From the NCBI GenBank assembly GCA_038329865.1, contig JBBQNK010000022.1, forward strand, positions 8,605 to 72,604: a stretch of 64,000 bases of DNA, in the 5' to 3' direction. The position numbers were made by a program, and so were the translations under genes. Positions 14,958-24,354 of this stretch are shown piece after piece (within the stretch, counting starts at the first letter, position 1; every line of letters begins with the position of its first letter). The notes below the pieces were generated by a model. The model did no database searches. It was given only the letters and a program-made list of their open reading frames with translations, and was not told where the DNA came from. Source of the stretch: JANMES01 sp038329865 (GTDB taxonomy: Bacteria; Planctomycetota; Phycisphaerae; Tepidisphaerales; Tepidisphaeraceae).

Positions 14958-16970
14958 ATGGCAATCGCAATTCTCCCCGACGGCTCCAAACGCGAACTCG
15001 CCGACGGCAGCACCGTGCAGCAGCTGGCCGAATCCATCGGCCGCGGGCTCGCTAAGGCGGCTGTGGTTGGGAAAGTCGATGACAAAGTCGTCGATCTTTC
15101 CTTTCCGCTCACCGGCGAACGCAAGGTCTCGATCATCACCGACAAAGACCCGCTCGCGCTGCTCACGCTCCGCCACTCCGCCGCCCACGTGATGGCCGAG
15201 GCGATCCAGAACCTCTGGCCCGAGGCGAAGCTCGCCTACGGCCCGCCGCTTGAGAACGGGTTTTATTACGACATCGCGCTCGATAAGCCGATCAGCACCG
15301 CCGACTTCGAGAAGATCGAGTCGGAGATGAAGAAAATTGTCGCGGAGAATCGGCCATTCACTCGCTACGACCTATCGCCCGACGACGGCATGGTTCGGCT
15401 CAACGAAGAAGGCAACAAGTACAAAGTCGACAATGCCCACCGCGCGATCAAGGGCGGCGCCTCGTCGCTGAGTTGGTACGTCACCGGCCAAAAGGACAAA
15501 AACTGGGAAGACCTCTGCATGGGCCCGCACGTGCCGGCCACCGGGAAGATCGGCGCGTTCAAGATCATGAGCGTCAGCCAATCCTACTGGCACGGCGATG
15601 CCGCTTCCGACAAATTCCAGCGCATCTACGGCACGGCCTTCTTCGACAAGAAACAACTCGACGAGCACCTCAAGCAGATCGACGAAGCCAAGAAGCGCGA
15701 CCACCGCGTGATCGGCCCGGCGCTCGGCCTGTACACGATCGACGACGCCGTCGGCCAGGGCCTCGTGCTGTGGAAGCCCAAGGGCGCCGTGGTGCGACAG
15801 GAACTACAAAATTTCATCAGCGAGCACTTGAAGCGGCAGGGCTACAGCCAGGTCTTCACGCCGCACATCGGCCGGCTCGGTCTATACAAGACCAGCGGGC
15901 ACTATCCGTACTACCGCGAGAGCCAATTCCCGCCGCTGGTCGATCCGGAGATGATCGACCTGCTCGCCAAGGAAGGCTGCACCTGCGGCGATCTCAGTAA
16001 TCGCATGGCCGCCGGCGAGATTGACGGCTATCTGCTCAAGCCGATGAACTGCCCGCACCACATTCGCATTTACGCCAGCGATCAGCACAGCTACCGCGAT
16101 CTGCCGATCCGCTTGGCGGAGTTCGGCACGGTCTACCGATGGGAAAAGTCCGGCGAACTCGGCGGCATGACCCGCGTGCGCGGATTCACGCAGGACGACG
16201 CGCATCTCTTCTGCACCGAAGAGCAAGTCGCCGGCGAAGTGCTCGGCTGTCTTGAACTGGTGAAGATCGTCCTCGGCACGCTAGGCATGAGCGACTACCG
16301 CGTGCGCGTGGGCCTGCGCGACCCCGACAGCGCCAAATACGTCGGCGCCGCCGAGCAGTGGGACCGCGCCGAAAAAGCGTGCCTCGACGCCGCTGCGTCG
16401 CTCGGCGTGCCGTTCACGAAAGAAGCCGGAGAGGCCGCGTTCTACGGCCCGAAGATCGACTTCGTCGTCAAAGACATCATCGGCCGAGAGTGGCAACTCG
16501 GCACCGTGCAGGTCGATTACCAACTCCCGCAGCGGTTCGACCTCAGCTACACCGGCCCAGACAACAAACCCCACCGCCCGGTGATGATCCACCGCGCCCC
16601 CTTCGGCAGCATGGAACGATTCATCGGCGTGCTGACCGAACACTTCGCCGGCGCATTCCCGCTCTGGCTGGCACCCGTGCAGGTCGCAGTCCTCAGCATC
16701 AGCGACCGCTTCAACGACTACGCGACGAAAGTCGTAGAACAATTGAAAGCCGCCGGCCTGCGCATCGAACTGAACTCCTCCCCCGACAAAATCGGCGCCA
16801 AAATCCGCGAGGCCACGATGGCGAAAGTGCCGTACATGCTGATCGTCGGCGAGAAGGAAGTGGCGGAGAACAAGGTGGCGGTAAGGCATCGCACGGAAGG
16901 GGACAAGGGTGCCGTGACCGTCGAAGAATTCGCGGCGATGACGCGCGACCTCATCGCCCGGCGGGCGTAA
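14958..16970 (+). CDS. thrS: Threonyl-tRNA synthetase
   Basis: 670 residues. N-terminal TGS domain (about 1-62), editing domain with HSAAH (73-77) and the CMGPH zinc/editing motif (187-191), class II catalytic core from about 270 to 560 with the zinc cysteine in MNCPHH (C365) and motif 2/3 segments RWEKSGELGG and HRAPFGSMERF, then the anticodon-binding domain. Compared with E. coli, the core has an insertion before MNCP (DPEMIDLLAKEGCTCGDLSN) and HH in place of GH. It charges tRNA-Thr with threonine and clears mischarged serine. Controlled by the leader upstream. Start has CGGAACGAGG upstream. Confidence 0.97.
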   Translation: MAIAILPDGSKRELADGSTVQQLAESIGRGLAKAAVVGKVDDKVVDLSFPLTGERKVSIITDKDPLALLTLRHSAAHVMAEAIQNLWPEAKLAYGPPLENGFYYDIALDKPISTADFEKIESEMKKIVAENRPFTRYDLSPDDGMVRLNEEGNKYKVDNAHRAIKGGASSLSWYVTGQKDKNWEDLCMGPHVPATGKIGAFKIMSVSQSYWHGDAASDKFQRIYGTAFFDKKQLDEHLKQIDEAKKRDHRVIGPALGLYTIDDAVGQGLVLWKPKGAVVRQELQNFISEHLKRQGYSQVFTPHIGRLGLYKTSGHYPYYRESQFPPLVDPEMIDLLAKEGCTCGDLSNRMAAGEIDGYLLKPMNCPHHIRIYASDQHSYRDLPIRLAEFGTVYRWEKSGELGGMTRVRGFTQDDAHLFCTEEQVAGEVLGCLELVKIVLGTLGMSDYRVRVGLRDPDSAKYVGAAEQWDRAEKACLDAAASLGVPFTKEAGEAAFYGPKIDFVVKDIIGREWQLGTVQVDYQLPQRFDLSYTGPDNKPHRPVMIHRAPFGSMERFIGVLTEHFAGAFPLWLAPVQVAVLSISDRFNDYATKVVEQLKAAGLRIELNSSPDKIGAKIREATMAKVPYMLIVGEKEVAENKVAVRHRTEGDKGAVTVEEFAAMTRDLIARRA

Positions 16971-16979
16971 TAAATGTAT

Positions 16980-16999
16980 GGCGGGATCGCGATCCCGCC
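16980..16999. repeat. 20-bp perfect palindrome after thrS
   Basis: Bases 16980-16999 are self-complementary, centred on CGCG (GGCGGGATCG/CGATCCCGCC). It begins 10 bases after the thrS stop and has no T run. A transcript hairpin or a copy of a short dispersed repeat. Confidence 0.6.
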
Positions 17000-17138
17000 G
17001 GCTACCGTTCCGCTCAGCCGATCGATTATCTTCTCGCGTGGATCGGCCTAGGCGCTGCCGCGATCATCATCCTGATCGGCGGCATCGCTACGCTTCGCTG
17101 GTGCATGCAAGCCGGTTAATGCCTCATCAAATTGCCCA

Positions 17139-17933
17139 ATGCAAGACCTTAACGATCGCCTGCGACAACATATCGATGTGCTGGCCGAGTTGATCGGTGA
17201 GCGCAATACGGCCCATCCGGAGGCGATCGAAGCTGCCCGAGCTTATTTGCATCGCGAACTCGGCGCCATGGGATTCGTCGCGCGCGATCAAGTCTTCCAA
17301 GTCCATAGCCGCCGGGCGGTGAATATTGAAGTGTCGATCGTAGGGACCAAGCCCGCCAAATCGCTGCTCGTCGTTGGCGCGCATTACGATTCCGCGATCG
17401 GCACGCCAGGGGCGGACGACAACGCGTCGGCCGTCGCGATTTTATTGGAGATCGCGCGGAGTTTGGTGAATCGAAAACTCAAACGCAGCGTGAAGCTCGT
17501 ATTTTTCGATTGTGAAGAGCCGCCACATTTTAATTTTGGCGAGATGGGGAGCCAGCACCACGCGGCCGAGCTGCGGCGGGCGGGCGTGAAGCTCTTCGGC
17601 ATGATCTGTCTTGAATCTCTCGGTTATTTCACGAAAGATGCGCCGCCCAATCCGTTTCTTCCCTTTCCGCTGCGGTGGATGAATTCGCTGCTCGGACAGA
17701 AGTACGTAGTGATCGTTTCCAACCTATCGTCATTGCGTTTCGGTCTGAGCTTTCTTGCACGATTTGCGACGAGCGGATTCTTTCCCTTCGTTGCGGCAGC
17801 CTTGCCGGTGCGGTGGGTGCCTGATATCGAGCTGTCCGATCACCGTGGATATTGGGAGCAGGGGTTTTCGGCTCTGATGGTGACAGACACGGCCCACCTG
17901 CGCAATCCAAATTATCATCAACGTACGGATTGA
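17139..17933 (+). CDS. M28-family metallopeptidase, C-terminus cut by TGA
   Basis: 264 residues with the zinc ligands of M28 aminopeptidases: GAHYDS, the bridging Asp in GADDNASA, FFDCEEPP with catalytic Glu, and DIELSDHRGYW; the end TDTAHLRNPNYHQRTD is where family members continue with TxxTLD. The frame does continue after the TGA at 17931-17933 with IQTLDFSRMARLSAQLDKTI to a stop at 18009-18011, exactly the expected C-terminal helix. So this is either a recent nonsense mutation or readthrough. No signal peptide. Confidence 0.85.
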   Translation: MQDLNDRLRQHIDVLAELIGERNTAHPEAIEAARAYLHRELGAMGFVARDQVFQVHSRRAVNIEVSIVGTKPAKSLLVVGAHYDSAIGTPGADDNASAVAILLEIARSLVNRKLKRSVKLVFFDCEEPPHFNFGEMGSQHHAAELRRAGVKLFGMICLESLGYFTKDAPPNPFLPFPLRWMNSLLGQKYVVIVSNLSSLRFGLSFLARFATSGFFPFVAAALPVRWVPDIELSDHRGYWEQGFSALMVTDTAHLRNPNYHQRTD

Positions 17934-18011
17934 ATCCAGACGCTGGATTTTAGCCGAATGGCACGCCTCTCTGCCCAATTGGATAAGACGATTCGTCGGC
18001 TCTGTTCGTGA
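17934..18011 (+). pseudogene. Detached C-terminal helix of the M28 peptidase
   Basis: 25 codons in the same frame as the peptidase, following an in-frame TGA; reads IQTLDFSRMARLSAQL, the usual end of M28 enzymes. Expressed only if the TGA is read through or is a sequencing error. Confidence 0.6.
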
Positions 18012-18160
18012 TGGATCTAGCGTTATCCTCTGCAAAATCGAAGCTCATTTGAAGTTTGGCAGGGTATTCCAATTTTCTTTCAATTCAGTAACCACCCGCC
18101 GCGATCGAAAATACCAAAATGCCTGTAAGATACTTCTGTTCTCAACCCCGGAGATCCGAT

Positions 18161-18724
18161 ATGAAGCGATCGTTCGTTCTAGCCTCTCTCGCGGCCATGA
18201 TCCTCGCCGGCTGTTCTTCCGCCCCGCCGACCGAGCGCGAGAAGATGGTGCTAGACGACCAAGCCCCGTACACACTCAAGATGATGGAGACGCGTGACGA
18301 CGGCCTGGCGCCGCTGCTGGCGAACTCGTACGGGTACGCGATCTTTCCGAACATCGGCAAGGGCGGGCTGATCGCCGGCGGGGCGTCGGGGCGGGGCGTC
18401 GTGTTCGAGCGCGGCGTGCAGACCGGCTATGCGGATTTCTCGCAGGCCACCATCGGCGGGCAGATCGGCGGGCAGACTGTAAGTGAACTCGTCGTGCTCG
18501 AAGACGCCGCCGCGATGGAGCGATTCAAGTCCGGCAAGCTCACCTTCGAGACGAACCTGTCGGCCGTCGCGCTCGACCGCGGCACCGCCCACGCGGCCAA
18601 TTACCGCAACGGCGTGATCGCGTTTGTTCACTCGCAAGGCGGCCTGATGGCGGAGGCGACCATTGGCGGCCAGCAGTTTACCTTCATCCCCAAAGGAACG
18701 AGCATGCCCACGACGAACCCATAA
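18161..18724 (+). CDS. SYLF-domain (Ysc84-type) lipoprotein
   Basis: 187 residues from ATG 18161 (a start 14 codons earlier would put a basic tail before the signal). Signal peptide with lipobox LAGCS, so lipid-anchored. The rest matches the SYLF lipid-binding domain: SYGYAIFPNIGKGGLIAGG, GGQIGGQTVSELVVL and MERFKSGKLTFETNLSAVAL. Eukaryotic relatives bind phosphoinositides and actin; the bacterial role is unclear, probably membrane association in the periplasm. Confidence 0.88.
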   Translation: MKRSFVLASLAAMILAGCSSAPPTEREKMVLDDQAPYTLKMMETRDDGLAPLLANSYGYAIFPNIGKGGLIAGGASGRGVVFERGVQTGYADFSQATIGGQIGGQTVSELVVLEDAAAMERFKSGKLTFETNLSAVALDRGTAHAANYRNGVIAFVHSQGGLMAEATIGGQQFTFIPKGTSMPTTNP

Positions 18725-18752
18725 ATCTTGCAAATCATTCACAGCCAACTGA

Positions 18753-18781
18753 TTTCGACTTTTCGAAGGATTTGGTATAAT
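18753..18781 (+). promoter_or_regulatory. Candidate promoter of TPR gene
   Basis: A perfect -10 box TATAAT (18776-18781) with TTTCGA 17 bases upstream (18753-18758). It would give a leader of about 180 bases before the ATG at 18971; nothing else is seen in that leader. Confidence 0.5.
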
Positions 18782-18970
18782 TTAGGGATCCAGAGACGCG
18801 ATTGGAGGAAAAAGACTCGCGCCCGGCGACTCCATCACGAAAATGTTCAGAAATTTGTGCAATTGCCGGCCGCAAACCCGGATTTATCCCCAACCGTTTC
18901 CGTATATTGTGGTCTACAATCCAGCGGAATCCGTGTCCGGGGACATTCTGGTCGAACTGAGGGCCGATTG

Positions 18971-20338
18971 ATGCGATTACTTCATTCCGTTTTTCTCGTC
19001 GGTTGTCTCGCTGCGGTTGCGTCCGGTGATTTCGTTCATCTCGCCGACGGCACGGTACTCGAAGGCGACGTCAAGCGAACCGACGACGGCTGGCTGCTGA
19101 TCGGCGCGACCGGCAAGATGACCACGCTGACGATGGACCAGGTGAAGTCCATCCAGATGACGCCGAGCACGAAGCCCGCGGCGATGATGGATCGCCTCCT
19201 GTCACTCCGGCGCGCGATGGACAATGTGTCTGACGCGTCCACCGCCATCGATCGCTACCAGAAATTCATCGATCAGACGACCGACGAAACGACAGTGAAG
19301 GCCGCCCAGGCCGATCTTGCAACCTGGAAGCAGCGCCAGGATCAGGGGATGGTCAAGTTCGGCAACCAGTGGATCGCGCCGGGCGATAAATCGAAAATCC
19401 AGGAACAGTCGCTGGCGCTGGCCGCACAGGCGCGGGATTTCATCAGGCAGGGCCGGCTGAAAGAAGCCGACCCGATTCTCCAGCAGGCGATCGCCACCGA
19501 TCCGGGTTGCGCGTCGGCCCATTATCTGCGCGGCCTGGTGCTGTACCGGCAGGATCAGTTTTCCGCGGCGCGCAAAGAATTTGAAGCGACGCTCGCGCTC
19601 GTGCCGGACCACGTGCCGACGCTGAACAATCTCGCGATCGTGATCGATAAGCAGAATCAAATCCCCGGCGCACTCAACCAGTACGATCGGGCGATGATCG
19701 TTTCGCCGCAGGACCGCTGGATTTTGACGAACGTGGCCGAGGTGCTCCAGTCACTTCCGGCGGATATCCGAAAGAATGAAATTGCCCGCCGGGTGCAGAA
19801 GCGCTTCGACGAGCAGATCGGCCAACTCGAAACGAAGCTGGCGGCCCAAGGTCTTTATCGTTGGGGCGCGACATGGGTGAACGCGGCCGAGCTGGATAAG
19901 CTCAAGGCTGTGGAGGCCGCGAATAAGTCCAAGCTTGACGCGCTCTCGGTCGACTTTGATGCCGCCCAGGCGGATATCACGCGCGTCACGCAGTCCATTT
20001 TGGACAATTCCAACACACTGCACCGGATCGAATCAGAAAGCGTGCGCTACGATGCCAACGGCCAGTTGATCCGGCTGGCGTATCCGCCGGTGTATTACGA
20101 GATCGTCCGCGACAACCAGCGGTTGAACGCCGATCGCACCGCCGATGTGACGAAGATGGAGCAGATCCGCACCGCCGCGAAGGCCATCCAGGAGCAAATG
20201 CCCACGCCTCAGTACACGGGCGTGCAGCAGATCATCGGCATAGAGGGCACGCCTGTCGTGACCATAGCGACGGCCAGTGCACTTGCTCCGAACACGACGC
20301 CTGCGACTCCGCCGACCACGCAGCCGGCCCCGCAATAA
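18971..20338 (+). CDS. Exported TPR-repeat protein
   Basis: 455 residues from ATG 18971, where a clean signal peptide starts (MRLLHSVFLVGCLAAVASGD); the longer reading from 18728 has no ribosome site. After it a strand-rich segment (FVHLADGTVLEGDVKRTDDG) of the kind seen in many planctomycete exported proteins, then at least two TPR units (about 150-225, for example ASAHYLRGLVLYRQDQFSAA), a second helical region, and a Thr/Pro-rich tail. Likely periplasmic scaffold. No partner recognised. Confidence 0.75.
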   Translation: MRLLHSVFLVGCLAAVASGDFVHLADGTVLEGDVKRTDDGWLLIGATGKMTTLTMDQVKSIQMTPSTKPAAMMDRLLSLRRAMDNVSDASTAIDRYQKFIDQTTDETTVKAAQADLATWKQRQDQGMVKFGNQWIAPGDKSKIQEQSLALAAQARDFIRQGRLKEADPILQQAIATDPGCASAHYLRGLVLYRQDQFSAARKEFEATLALVPDHVPTLNNLAIVIDKQNQIPGALNQYDRAMIVSPQDRWILTNVAEVLQSLPADIRKNEIARRVQKRFDEQIGQLETKLAAQGLYRWGATWVNAAELDKLKAVEAANKSKLDALSVDFDAAQADITRVTQSILDNSNTLHRIESESVRYDANGQLIRLAYPPVYYEIVRDNQRLNADRTADVTKMEQIRTAAKAIQEQMPTPQYTGVQQIIGIEGTPVVTIATASALAPNTTPATPPTTQPAPQ

Positions 20339-20406
20339 TTGGTTTGACTGACCGCAGCGGCCTTGGCAGATCAGGCACTCAAGGTCGTGCGGACACATCT
20401 GCGCCA

Positions 20407-21765
20407 TTATTTCGCGACTAACGATTCAAGAATAATGCGGTTGCGATAAGTTCCCGCCGTGTGGCCGACGCTATCCCAGCCGCGCCCCACGCTGGTGGCC
20501 GCCAGCGAGATAAAAATCCCAGCGGGTGACTTGTCGCTCGCATCATACAGGCTGAATTCGATCGAATTCACCGGCAAGCCCCAGCCCGCGGTCGGCGACA
20601 GTTGCACGCCGGCCTGGCTGGAATAATCCAACAGTGAAATCCTGGCGAACGGTTGGCCGGCATCGGTCAGCGTGATCGACAGCGGTTCCTCACGAGCGAG
20701 CGGTCCGCCCGCGAGCTCGCGAAATGGGCCTTTCTCTCCGCTGCTCGCTTCCACCACATGAAAAATGCCTGAGGCATCGAGATACGCGATCCGCTCGGGC
20801 TGGCCGGCGGGATATTCACTGTAATGTACATCGATCGGAACGTTGGGTGCAGGCGAAAACAGAAGGGAAAGTTTGCGATGCCCGTTGATCGTGAGCTCAG
20901 TGAACGAGTTGAGATGCGAGAAGACCGGCGCGGGCAGAATGCTGAGCGCCTCGATCTCGGTCTTCGTCGAAGCGTCAACTGAGATGCCTGCCTGCCGCAC
21001 TTCGAGTGTGCTGAAACCGTCGTCGAGATACGTGAAGTGGCCGCTATCAATGGCGCAAAGCTTTCGTGGCCGACCGACCCGCAGCGCGGCCGGCGCCAGA
21101 TTGGTCCAGCAGCGGTCGGGCGATCGGCTCTCAAACGTGAGCAACGGCGAGAGGTTAATCGACCGCTTGCCGAGCGCGATCAATACTTCGCCGGTATTCG
21201 GCACGACGCGAACATCCTCGCTAATACGCTGCGTGGTTAGGGAAGTATCGACCGGCTGCGTGGTAGGAAGCGTTGAAACGTCGCTGAAGGGATGCGTGTC
21301 GGGCAATTCCGCTCGCTGATAAATCGGCCAAAGCGAACCGAACGCGAATGCTCCTGCGCCGACCAGGAGAACTTGATTCCGAGTCGGCCACCACGATCGA
21401 AACTCGCGGCGCAACGACCAGAGCATCGCCAGCGCCACCACGCCGACCGCCAGCCCCGGCCAACGGCCGCTGACCGGAAATACAATCGACCCGACGATCG
21501 CGCCGCCGAGCAGAGCGACCGGCGAGACGATCAACATCAACGTCATCGCCCGCCAGTACCGCTGAACCGCGAAAAAAATGGCTGCGAGTGCGTAGATCGC
21601 CACGACAAGTGGAAACGCGCGATTCGCCCAGAATTTCGCGTGGCCGAACGGAAACCCGCCCGGCATGGCGACCCACACGCCGACCGCAGCCAGCACGTGG
21701 CACAGCATCACAACCACCCAGAACAGGCGGGCACGCAGGCAGGGCGTGTCAGTGGGGTGAGCCAT
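20407..21765 (-). CDS. Hypothetical membrane protein
   Basis: 452 residues. Five hydrophobic segments occupy the first 160 residues (for example FWVVVMLCHVLAAVGVWVAM, FPLVVAIYALAAIFFAV, MTLMLIVSPVALLGGAIVGS, LLVGAGAFAFGSLWPIY); the remaining 290 residues look like an outside beta-rich domain without cysteines or catalytic motif. Family unknown. It starts six bases after the end of the SDR gene on the same strand and probably shares its transcript. Confidence 0.65.
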   Translation of the reverse strand: MAHPTDTPCLRARLFWVVVMLCHVLAAVGVWVAMPGGFPFGHAKFWANRAFPLVVAIYALAAIFFAVQRYWRAMTLMLIVSPVALLGGAIVGSIVFPVSGRWPGLAVGVVALAMLWSLRREFRSWWPTRNQVLLVGAGAFAFGSLWPIYQRAELPDTHPFSDVSTLPTTQPVDTSLTTQRISEDVRVVPNTGEVLIALGKRSINLSPLLTFESRSPDRCWTNLAPAALRVGRPRKLCAIDSGHFTYLDDGFSTLEVRQAGISVDASTKTEIEALSILPAPVFSHLNSFTELTINGHRKLSLLFSPAPNVPIDVHYSEYPAGQPERIAYLDASGIFHVVEASSGEKGPFRELAGGPLAREEPLSITLTDAGQPFARISLLDYSSQAGVQLSPTAGWGLPVNSIEFSLYDASDKSPAGIFISLAATSVGRGWDSVGHTAGTYRNRIILESLVAK

Positions 21766-21770
21766 TGCGT

Positions 21771-22775
21771 TTATAATTCGACCGGCTCGACGCCGAACGA
21801 CAACGCGCTGGCGACCATCTTGTTATAAAGCGGATCATTCGCGCCGTCGCGCCACTTACCGCGGCGGCGGATGTCCGCGAATGTTTCGGCGGCACCGGTA
21901 ACGAAATCAATCTCGCACTTGAACTCGGGAATATCCCGCTTGGCTTTAGCCGACGTGTAAGCGCCGTGGAACTGCGTGATCTCGCGCAGGAGGCCGAAGC
22001 GCTTGGGATCGTGCCGGTAGATCCACTCCGCCGGCATGAAGAGCACGTTGGCTTTTTTGCCGAGGGCGCTGCCGGCTTCTCGATAGAAATCTCTCCAGGT
22101 GAAATTTTCATCGCGCGTGGCGTTGTAGGATTGGCCGTAGGTTTTCACATTTAGCGCGGCGTAGGCGAAGGCCTTCCCGCAATCGTCGCGGTGCGTGGCG
22201 ACCCACAGGCCGAGTCCGTCGCTGGCGCACAGCACCGGCAAGCCGCGGGAGATGCGGTCCCAAGTCACAGCATCGCCTTCGAGGTTGTCGATCAGCGGAT
22301 TGCCCGGGCCGTACGTGCAACTCGGGCGGATGATCGTGACGGCGAATTTGTTCTCCGCATGAGCAGCCAGGAGCAGCTTCTCGCACGCGAGCTTGTTTTG
22401 ACCATAGCCGCTGATCGGTTCCTGCGGGAATGTTTCATCGACGAGAATGCCCGGCGGCACTTTTACGCCATATGTGCAGACGGTTGAGCAGAAGACAAAC
22501 TGTTTGCACTTGCCGGCGAACGTGTCGATTGCGTCGGCACAGACGGCCGGCGCGAAGCAGACCATGTCGATCACGACGTCGAACGTTTCATTCGCGAGTA
22601 CTTTCGCCAGCGTGCCGGGCTGCGTGCGATCGCCGTGAAATTGCTGGATGGAATCGCCGATGCGGCTTTCTCGCTGCCCGCGGTTGAAGCAGGCGATCTC
22701 CGCGCCGCGAGCCTGCAGGTGCTTCACGATTCCGGTGCTGATCAGACCCGTGCCGCCGATGATCAAAACGCGCAT
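21771..22775 (-). CDS. NAD-dependent epimerase/dehydratase (extended SDR)
   Basis: 334 residues from ATG 22775, with GGGAGG five bases upstream. N-terminal nucleotide-binding motif GGTGLISTGIV, a catalytic-type YGQNK in the first third, then a conserved TIIRPSCTYGPGNPLIDN. The sequence belongs to the extended short-chain dehydrogenase/reductase group acting on nucleotide sugars; the substrate cannot be told. It diverges from folE and is followed directly by the membrane protein 20407-21765. Confidence 0.85.
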   Translation of the reverse strand: MRVLIIGGTGLISTGIVKHLQARGAEIACFNRGQRESRIGDSIQQFHGDRTQPGTLAKVLANETFDVVIDMVCFAPAVCADAIDTFAGKCKQFVFCSTVCTYGVKVPPGILVDETFPQEPISGYGQNKLACEKLLLAAHAENKFAVTIIRPSCTYGPGNPLIDNLEGDAVTWDRISRGLPVLCASDGLGLWVATHRDDCGKAFAYAALNVKTYGQSYNATRDENFTWRDFYREAGSALGKKANVLFMPAEWIYRHDPKRFGLLREITQFHGAYTSAKAKRDIPEFKCEIDFVTGAAETFADIRRRGKWRDGANDPLYNKMVASALSFGVEPVEL

Positions 22776-22859
22776 TTGGCCTCCCATGAGTTGAAGCGAT
22801 TGTAGTGGCTGCGCATAGGTCTCCAAAATGCACGCTCAACAGCGGCGAAGGCGCGTTCG

Positions 22860-22888
22860 TTTCGCCGCGCGTACAAAAGGCCTATAAT
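22860..22888 (+). promoter_or_regulatory. folE: Candidate promoter of folE
   Basis: TATAAT (22883-22888) with TTTCGC 17 bases upstream (22860-22865), start of transcription near 22895, 15 bases before the folE ATG. The -35 is weak. Confidence 0.5.
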
Positions 22889-22909
22889 CACGAACCAACT
22901 GGAGAAGCG

Positions 22910-23560
22910 ATGTCCGCAAGAGGAACGATAGACAACGACGACGACGACGCCTCAGACCCGCGCCCGGCCACGATGGAGCCCGCGAAGGTGGATATCCCGC
23001 GCATCGAGCGCGCGGTGCGAGAAATCCTCCTCGCCGTCGGCGAAGATCCCGATCGCGAGGGCCTGCTCAAAACGCCCAACCGCGTGGCCCGCGCGTACGG
23101 CGAGTTAATGGCCGGTCTGCAGGACAATCCGAAGCGGCATCTCAAAACTGTTTTCAACGAGCGGTACGATGAAGTCGTGCTGCTGCGTGATATCGAGTTC
23201 CACTCGCTGTGCGAGCACCACCTGCTGCCGTTCACCGGCAAGGCGCACGTGGCGTATCTGCCGGACGGCAAAGTCGTGGGGCTTTCGAAGCTCGCGCGAC
23301 TCGTCGAAGGTTTCGCCCGCCGGCCGCAGGTGCAGGAGCGGCTGACGACGCAAATCGCCGACGCGCTGATGGACGAGCTCAACCCGATCGGGGCCGCGTG
23401 CGTGATCGAAGCGACGCACACCTGCATGACGATGCGCGGCGTGAAAAAGCACGGCAGCATCATGGCCACCAGCGCGCTGCGAGGCATTTTCAAGGAAAAT
23501 CCTTCCAGCCGGCATGAAATCCTTTCGCTCATGTACGGCTCCGCGCCTTCGAAGTTTTAA
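22910..23560 (+). CDS. folE: GTP cyclohydrolase I
   Basis: 216 residues from ATG 22910, with GGAG six bases before; the earlier frame start at 22805 overlaps the divergent gene. Signature segments SLCEHHLLPFTGKAHVAYLP and ATHTCMTMRGVKK contain the zinc-binding Cys, His and second Cys; VARAYGELMAG and the SSRHEILSLM end also match. It converts GTP to dihydroneopterin triphosphate, first step of tetrahydrofolate (and queuosine-type) synthesis. An acidic low-complexity start (NDDDDDASD) is not part of the fold. Confidence 0.95.
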   Translation: MSARGTIDNDDDDASDPRPATMEPAKVDIPRIERAVREILLAVGEDPDREGLLKTPNRVARAYGELMAGLQDNPKRHLKTVFNERYDEVVLLRDIEFHSLCEHHLLPFTGKAHVAYLPDGKVVGLSKLARLVEGFARRPQVQERLTTQIADALMDELNPIGAACVIEATHTCMTMRGVKKHGSIMATSALRGIFKENPSSRHEILSLMYGSAPSKF

Positions 23561-23596
23561 CAATCGACATTCACCTGAGAATCGACGGAGCATCCC

Positions 23597-24196
23597 ATGG
23601 CCGACACCAGCGAACGCATCGAACAATTCCGCAAGATGGCCGAGGCCGATCCGACGAACGAGCTCGGGCATTTTTCGCTCGGGCGGGCACTGCTGGATTC
23701 CGGCGACGCCGCCGGCGCGGTGGGACCCTTGTCGCGGGCGATCGAATTGAATCCGAACATCAGCAAGGCGTATCAACTTCTTGCCGCGGCGTTGCAGAAG
23801 ACGGGCAAGCGTGACGAAGCGGTGGCCCAGCTCACGGCCGGCGTGAAAAAGGCCGACGAGCGTGGCGAAGTGCCCCCGCGGAATGAGATGATCGCCACCC
23901 TCAAGGAACTCGGCGCGCCAGTCCCCGAGCTGAAAGCGGCGCCATCGGCCCCCGTGGCGGTCGGCGAAGGGCAAATCCTCTGCAAGCGGTGCGGCAAAGT
24001 CGCTCAAAAGCTCGAAAGGCCGCCGTTCCGAACGCCTTTCGGGCAGAAAATCTTCGAAAACACCTGTGCCTCGTGCTGGAAGGAAGCGATCGCGCTGGGC
24101 ACGAAAGTGATCAATGAACTGCGATTGCCGCTGGCGGATCCGCAGGCGCAGAAGGTGTGGGATCAGCATATTTCGGAATTTTTGAACCTCGATTAG
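23597..24196 (+). CDS. TPR protein fused to YggX-like Fe-S protection domain
   Basis: 199 residues. The first 100 are TPR units (GHFSLGRALLDSGDAAGAVG, KAYQLLAAALQKTGKRDEA). The rest reads ILCKRCGKVAQKLERPPF, KIFENTCASCWKEAIALG and KVINELRLPLADP, matching the small YggX (Fe(2+)-trafficking) fold: the Cys near the start of that domain, then the E...W and the NE.....D pattern. Free YggX is about 90 residues and protects iron-sulfur enzymes from oxidation. Two extra CxxC pairs may bind a metal. The TPR part probably recruits a partner. 36 bases after folE. Confidence 0.75.
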   Translation: MADTSERIEQFRKMAEADPTNELGHFSLGRALLDSGDAAGAVGPLSRAIELNPNISKAYQLLAAALQKTGKRDEAVAQLTAGVKKADERGEVPPRNEMIATLKELGAPVPELKAAPSAPVAVGEGQILCKRCGKVAQKLERPPFRTPFGQKIFENTCASCWKEAIALGTKVINELRLPLADPQAQKVWDQHISEFLNLD

Positions 24197-24354
24197 CTCC
24201 GAGTTCCAGTGATTGGATTCAGAAATCGGCATCTAACGTCGCGCACTTTTCGCCCGCGAAGGTGCGAGACCTTGGAGTGACTACTCGACCCACGCACATC
24301 AAAATTTATCTTTTTCTTGACGCATCGCGATCCGCATGGGCACAATGATCGGCG

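Noticed and set aside
16976..17119. Hydrophobic frame between thrS and the M28 gene (YLLAWIGLGAAAIIILIGG)
   Set aside because: Looks like a membrane helix, but the frame has no ATG, GTG or TTG after the thrS stop; kept only as a note.
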